A DNA stretch of 9,565 nt, from assembly GCA_937883885.1 (NCBI GenBank), contig CAKZXL010000394.1:1-9565 (forward strand), in the 5' to 3' direction. Source of the DNA: an uncultured Aquincola sp. GTDB taxonomy: Bacteria > Pseudomonadota > Gammaproteobacteria > Burkholderiales > Burkholderiaceae. The notes beneath the pieces are model-generated. The model was not told the origin of the DNA. It saw only the letters and a program-made list of their open reading frames with translations, and searched no databases. Made by a program: the position numbers and the translations under genes. Below are positions 6,647 to 9,565 of this stretch, piece after piece. Numbering within the stretch: the stretch's first letter is position 1; each line of letters starts with the position of its first letter.

Positions 6647-8014
6647 ATGCCCAACATCCTCAACGACCTGTCCACCGGCTGGCGTCTGCCCCATGACGCC
6701 AACCCGCCCGAAGCCGCCATCACCAGCAGCTACCGCTGCCGTTGCGGCCGTGCGGTGTTCTTCCGCAACAGCCAGTGCGTGGCTTGCGGCACCGCGCTGG
6801 GCTACGACCCGGTGCGGTCGCTGCTGCTGCCGCTGCTGCCTGTCGAGCAGACCGAAGCGCCACCGCCTGCCGAAGGCGCCGCGCCGCTGCTGCCGCTGTG
6901 GCAGCCGGCCGAAGGCTTCGGAGACGCCAACAGCCGCTACAAGCGCTGCACCAACTTCGACACCGTGGCCGGCTGCAACTGGCTGCTGTCGGCCGACGAG
7001 CCCGCCACGCTGTGCATCGCCTGCCGGCTCAACCGCACCATCCCCGACCTGTCGGACCCGGAGAACCAGGTGTTGTGGCGGCGCATCGAGGTGGCCAAGC
7101 GCCGCCTGGTGGCGCAATTGCTGCGCCTGGGCCTGCCGGTGAAGTCACGCGTGAGCGAAGACCCGCAGGGCATGATGTTCGACCTGCTGCGCGCCAATGC
7201 CGGATCCACCCCGGTGATGACCGGCCACGACGAAGGCCTGATCACGCTGAACGTTGAAGAAGCCGACGACGCCCGCCGCGAGCAGGTGCGCAAGTCGATG
7301 CACGAGCCCTACCGCACGATGCTGGGCCACTTCCGGCACGAGGTGGGCCACTACTACTGGGACCGCCTGGTGCGCGACACCGAATGGCTGGAGCCTTTCC
7401 GCGTGCGCTTCGGCGACGAGCGGGCCGACTACCAGGAAGCCCTGAACCGGCACTACCAGAACGGCCCCGCGCCCGACTGGCCGCAGCGCTGCGTGAGTGC
7501 CTACGCCAGCATGCACCCGTGGGAAGACTGGGCCGAAACCTGGGCCCACTACCTGCACATGGTGGACACCATGCTCACCGCGCGCGGACTGGGCATCAAC
7601 GGCGAGAACATCGAGCTGGAGATCGAGCCCTTCGGCACCGCCGACCTGGACATTGCCGATGCGCCGGATGCCGACCGCTTCCTGCAGTTCATCAACATCT
7701 GGGTGGAACTGAGCGCGGCGATGAACGAGCTGTCGCGCGCCATGGGCCAGCAGGACCAGTACCCGTTCGTGCTGTCTCGCCCGGCCATTGCCAAGCTGCA
7801 CTTCGTGCACCGGCTGGTGACGGCCACCCGCGAGGCCACCAATGCCACGCCGGAGCCGACGCCGGTGACGGTGGACCCGATCGCGGCCAGCGTGGCGCCG
7901 CTGGAAACGCCGCCGCCGGCCGTTGAGGCTTCGCCCGAGCAGTCGATGCAGGCCGAAGGCGAAGGCGCGCTCAGCGGATCGGCAGGAACAGCTTCGTCAA
8001 CCCCCGCAGGCTGA
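6647..8014 (+). CDS. Zinc-ribbon and putative zinc metallopeptidase (Peptidase_Mx type)
   Basis: A 455-aa protein, predicted cytoplasmic (no signal or membrane segment). The N-terminus holds paired cysteines C31/C33 with C44/C47 (RCRCG..CVACG), a zinc ribbon, followed by a Pro-rich linker and a second cysteine set C101, C110, C123, C126. The catalytic-looking core has HFRHEVGHYYWDRL (H231, E232, H235: HExxH) and downstream HPWEDWAETWAHYLHMVD, where E293 or E297 is the likely third zinc ligand, as in gluzincins. This layout matches the zinc-ribbon plus putative zinc-binding metallopeptidase family (Peptidase_Mx/COG4307 as I recall). Neither substrate nor proven activity is known to me for the family. 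Residues about 398-455 are a Pro/Glu/Ala/Ser-rich, probably disordered tail. GGAGA ends 9 nt before ATG 6647. The 3' end overlaps the convergent reductase gene by 44 bp. It has its own strand and no operon partner here. Confidence 0.85.
   Translation: MPNILNDLSTGWRLPHDANPPEAAITSSYRCRCGRAVFFRNSQCVACGTALGYDPVRSLLLPLLPVEQTEAPPPAEGAAPLLPLWQPAEGFGDANSRYKRCTNFDTVAGCNWLLSADEPATLCIACRLNRTIPDLSDPENQVLWRRIEVAKRRLVAQLLRLGLPVKSRVSEDPQGMMFDLLRANAGSTPVMTGHDEGLITLNVEEADDARREQVRKSMHEPYRTMLGHFRHEVGHYYWDRLVRDTEWLEPFRVRFGDERADYQEALNRHYQNGPAPDWPQRCVSAYASMHPWEDWAETWAHYLHMVDTMLTARGLGINGENIELEIEPFGTADLDIADAPDADRFLQFINIWVELSAAMNELSRAMGQQDQYPFVLSRPAIAKLHFVHRLVTATREATNATPEPTPVTVDPIAASVAPLETPPPAVEASPEQSMQAEGEGALSGSAGTASSTPAG
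7971..8014. other. 44-bp convergent 3' overlap of two genes
   Basis: The last 14 codons plus stop of the Mx-type peptidase (TGA 8012-8014) lie over the last 14 codons plus stop of the reductase (stop 7971-7973 on the minus strand). Here the reductase encodes conserved-looking sequence (LTKLFLPIR), while the peptidase encodes a Ser/Gly/Ala-rich tail. The peptidase tail is therefore the part that appears to have grown into its neighbour. Confidence 0.8.
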
Positions 8015-9212
8015 CCAGGTGGCCGGGGTTGCTGGTCTCGTCCAGCACCCCGCTCATGCGGCGCACGATGGCTGGGCTGCGCTTGGCGCGCCAGATGAGC
8101 AGGTCGGCCAGCCAGGGGTGTTCGTTCACCCGATTGGCCTTCTCGTAGAGGTCGAAGCGGGGCTTGAGCGCCAGGATGCGGGCCTCATAGTCGGCCCGCA
8201 CCTGTGCGTCCTGCAGCTGCCGGCGGCGACCGGCCACCAGGGCCTCGGCAGCCAGCAGGCCGGTTTCCATCGCCTTGCCGATGCCTTCACCGGTGAACGC
8301 ATAGGTGCTGCCCGCCGCCTCGCCGGTGATCAGCAGGCCCGGCTCTGAGAACTTGGCACCTTCGAGTGAGCAGCGCAGCGGCGCGCCCTTCAGGTCGCCC
8401 TGCAGCGTGCCGCCTTCCATCAACGCCTTGGCCGGGGCATAACACTCGGTGAAGGCTGCGAACACCTCGCGCAGGTTCACGTCCTGCATGGTGCGGCGGC
8501 CGTCCTTCATCTTGCTGTGGCTGTGGGCCAGGCCCACGCCGATGTTGAACACGCCGTCGCGGCACGGGAAGATCCAGCCGTACCCCGGCCGCAGCTTCTG
8601 GTGCCACACCACCTCCATCGCGGTGATGCGGCCGACCATGGCGTCGTTCTTCACATAGCCACGCAGCGCCACGCCGCTGGGCTGCTGACGTTCGCACACC
8701 TCGGAGGCCAGCAAGGCCTTGGGCACCGCGCCGGTGGCCAGCACCAGCCAGGTGGCGCGCACGTCCACCACCGCATCGCCCTGCTTCAGCCGCGCACCCA
8801 CCACCTGGCCGCCTTCGCGCAGCGGCGCCTCGAAGCGCACGGGCGTGAAGAGGCGCGCCCCGGCGCGCACCGCGGCCCGGCACAGGATGTCGTCCAGCTC
8901 ACGCCGCGGCATCACCGACAGCGAGCCCGGCACGTCGATGCGCCCGCCGCGCGGGCCGATGCAGGCCACATGCGACACCCGCTGGGCGGCGGCCTGCACC
9001 TCGGCATACACGCCCAGGCGCTGAAGCGCGGCGTGGGCATCGGGAATCAGCCCGTCGCCGCACACCTTGTCGCGCGGAAAGTTGTGCTGGTCCACCAGCA
9101 CCACGTCAAAGCCCTCCCGGGCCAGCCACTGCGCGCAGGCACTGCCCGAAGGTCCCGCGCCCACCACCAGCACGTCGCAAGAAGAAGGAAGCAACGTAGG
9201 GGCGGCTGTCAT
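7971..9212 (-). CDS. Geranylgeranyl-reductase-family FAD-dependent oxidoreductase
   Basis: A 413-aa flavoprotein. The Rossmann FAD motif VVGAGPSGSACAQWLA has G18, G20 and G23, with acidic D41 at the end of the second strand. FPRDKVCGDGL (45-55) is typical of the geranylgeranyl reductase group. LATGA (158-162) is the conserved second dinucleotide motif. GYGWIFP with GVG after eight residues (Y211, W213, F215, P216, G225, G227) exactly fits the YxWxFPx8GxG substrate-pocket motif of the family. GEAAGSTYAFTGEGIGKAMETG (297-318) is the C-terminal FAD site. Family members reduce double bonds of isoprenoid or other lipid chains, or act as halogenase-like or epoxidase-like flavoenzymes; the substrate here is not known, and no isoprenoid or pigment genes are nearby. 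ATG at 9212 leaves a short tail before the FAD motif. No clear Shine-Dalgarno precedes it. Confidence 0.88.
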   Translation of the reverse strand: MTAAPTLLPSSCDVLVVGAGPSGSACAQWLAREGFDVVLVDQHNFPRDKVCGDGLIPDAHAALQRLGVYAEVQAAAQRVSHVACIGPRGGRIDVPGSLSVMPRRELDDILCRAAVRAGARLFTPVRFEAPLREGGQVVGARLKQGDAVVDVRATWLVLATGAVPKALLASEVCERQQPSGVALRGYVKNDAMVGRITAMEVVWHQKLRPGYGWIFPCRDGVFNIGVGLAHSHSKMKDGRRTMQDVNLREVFAAFTECYAPAKALMEGGTLQGDLKGAPLRCSLEGAKFSEPGLLITGEAAGSTYAFTGEGIGKAMETGLLAAEALVAGRRRQLQDAQVRADYEARILALKPRFDLYEKANRVNEHPWLADLLIWRAKRSPAIVRRMSGVLDETSNPGHLVSLRGLTKLFLPIR

Positions 9213-9244
9213 GGCGGTGCGTCGGCGTGAAAAACGTGGCGCGG

Positions 9245-9250
9245 ATTGTA
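9245..9250 (-). promoter_or_regulatory. Candidate -10 box of the reductase gene
   Basis: On the minus strand TACAAT (9250-9245) matches the sigma-70 -10 consensus at 5 of 6 positions and lies 32 nt upstream of the reductase ATG, a normal leader length. No -35 element stands out at 16-18 nt spacing (GCATTG at 17 nt is weak), so the assignment is tentative. Confidence 0.4.
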
Positions 9251-9335
9251 GGGACCGCGCTGGTGCCCAATGCGGCCGGTGAGCCGGTGGCCCTGGTCGG
9301 CCCTCAACCTACAGACGCGAAAACCGCCGCCCCGG

Positions 9336-9353
9336 GTTAGCGCGTTTGCTAAC
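9336..9353. promoter_or_regulatory. Perfect palindrome, candidate operator of the toxin locus
   Basis: GTTAGC (9336-9341), a 6-nt spacer GCGTTT, and GCTAAC (9348-9353) form a perfect inverted repeat 14 nt upstream of the toxin ATG. The right arm runs into TAACAT (9350-9355), a possible weak -10. A dyad of this size at the promoter is what an Xre/HigA-type antitoxin would bind for autoregulation. That role is inferred from position only, because the antitoxin gene is outside the window. Confidence 0.5.
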
Positions 9354-9356
9354 ATC

Positions 9357-9370
9357 GCGCATGGCGCATG
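9357..9370 (+). repeat. 7-bp tandem duplication carrying two ATGs
   Basis: GCGCATG occurs twice back to back (9357-9363 and 9364-9370). Each copy supplies an ATG in a different frame. The first opens a five-codon mini-ORF (MAHGL) ending at TGA 9376-9378, inside the toxin gene. The second starts the toxin frame. Confidence 0.6.
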
Positions 9371-9565
9371 GCCTTTGAGATCTCCTACTTCCACGCGCGC
9401 GTGCTCGAGGAGATCGAATCATGGCCAGTCGATGTACTTGCCGACTACGCTCGTTTGGTTGAGCTTCTTGCTCAGCATGGACCCAGCCTGCGCTTGCCGC
9501 ACTCCCGCGCGTTTGGCGATGGTCTGTTTGAGCTGCGCCCGCGCGGGCGAGCAGGGATCGCCAGA
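9368..9565 (+). CDS. RelE-superfamily toxin, Gp49/HigB-like (5' part)
   Basis: The frame is open from ATG 9368 through 66 codons to the window edge. It reads MAFEISYFHARVLEEIESWP, then VLADYARLVELLAQHGPSLR, then LPHSRAFGDGLFELRPRGRA. The pattern of a short N-terminal strand, two helices, LAQHGPSLRLPHSR and then GLFELRPR is that of phage-derived Gp49-like/HigB toxins, which usually span about 100-120 aa, so roughly half is present. Family members are ribosome-dependent mRNA endonucleases or inactive relatives; the catalytic C-terminal part is not visible. An HTH antitoxin gene normally follows directly downstream, beyond this window. Codons such as CTT, GTT, CGT, TTG, GTA and AGA are frequent here but rare in the neighbours, and GC falls to about 56% over 9361-9480, suggesting recent transfer. 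No Shine-Dalgarno precedes the ATG. Confidence 0.75.
   Translation, partial: MAFEISYFHARVLEEIESWPVDVLADYARLVELLAQHGPSLRLPHSRAFGDGLFELRPRGRAGIAR

Noticed and set aside
6553..6723. N-terminal extension of the YafJ-like frame by 57 codons into the divergent gene
   Set aside because: Class II amidotransferases need Cys as the first residue after Met removal, and MCQLLGM begins at 6552.
9275..9290. Tandem GCCGGTG copies in the intergenic region
   Set aside because: Only two 7-bp copies separated by one base in GC-rich DNA, with no dyad and no promoter elements tied to them.

Overview
The window is about 70% GC and densely coded. It fits a betaproteobacterium of the Burkholderiales, of the Rubrivivax/Leptothrix/Ideonella/Roseateles kind. 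The evidence is strong GC3 bias, a PEP-CTERM/exosortase-sorted protein, a YafJ-type amidotransferase and a zinc-ribbon Mx-type metallopeptidase. This placement rests on gene content and composition, not on a marker gene.

Layout from left to right. (1) The end of an unrecognised + strand gene (to 139) meets, tail to tail with a 3-nt gap, a leftward set of four genes. In transcription order these are a YafJ-like class II glutamine amidotransferase (6552-5791), a very large polytopic membrane protein with three tandem VanZ-like modules plus a further membrane domain (5791-3317, overlapping yafJ by one base), an M14 zinc carboxypeptidase-like protein (3243-1522), and a secreted NIDO-domain PEP-CTERM protein (1363-143). 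The last has a TTG start behind a good ribosome binding site, and its leader can fold into a long RNA hairpin. (2) Divergent from yafJ is a + strand cytoplasmic zinc-ribbon/HEVGH putative metallopeptidase (6647-8014). Its disordered C-terminal tail overlaps by 44 bp the 3' end of a leftward geranylgeranyl-reductase-family flavoprotein (9212-7971). (3) The right edge, of visibly lower GC and different codon use, carries the start of a Gp49/HigB-like RelE-superfamily toxin gene (from 9368) behind a perfect palindrome that is a good operator candidate. This looks like the start of a horizontally acquired toxin-antitoxin module whose antitoxin would lie beyond the window.

How the genes fit together. 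yafJ and the VanZ-like gene are almost certainly translationally coupled. The M14 gene could be on the same transcript (73-nt gap). The PEP-CTERM gene is separated by 158 nt containing two hairpins and is probably controlled separately. No exosortase is present, so the PEP-CTERM protein must be sorted by one encoded elsewhere. I see no complete new defence or biosynthetic system. The least ordinary items are the triple-VanZ membrane protein, the structured leader of the PEP-CTERM gene, and the toxin locus at the edge. No RNA genes, IS elements, CRISPR arrays or gene-free stretches above 300 bp were found.
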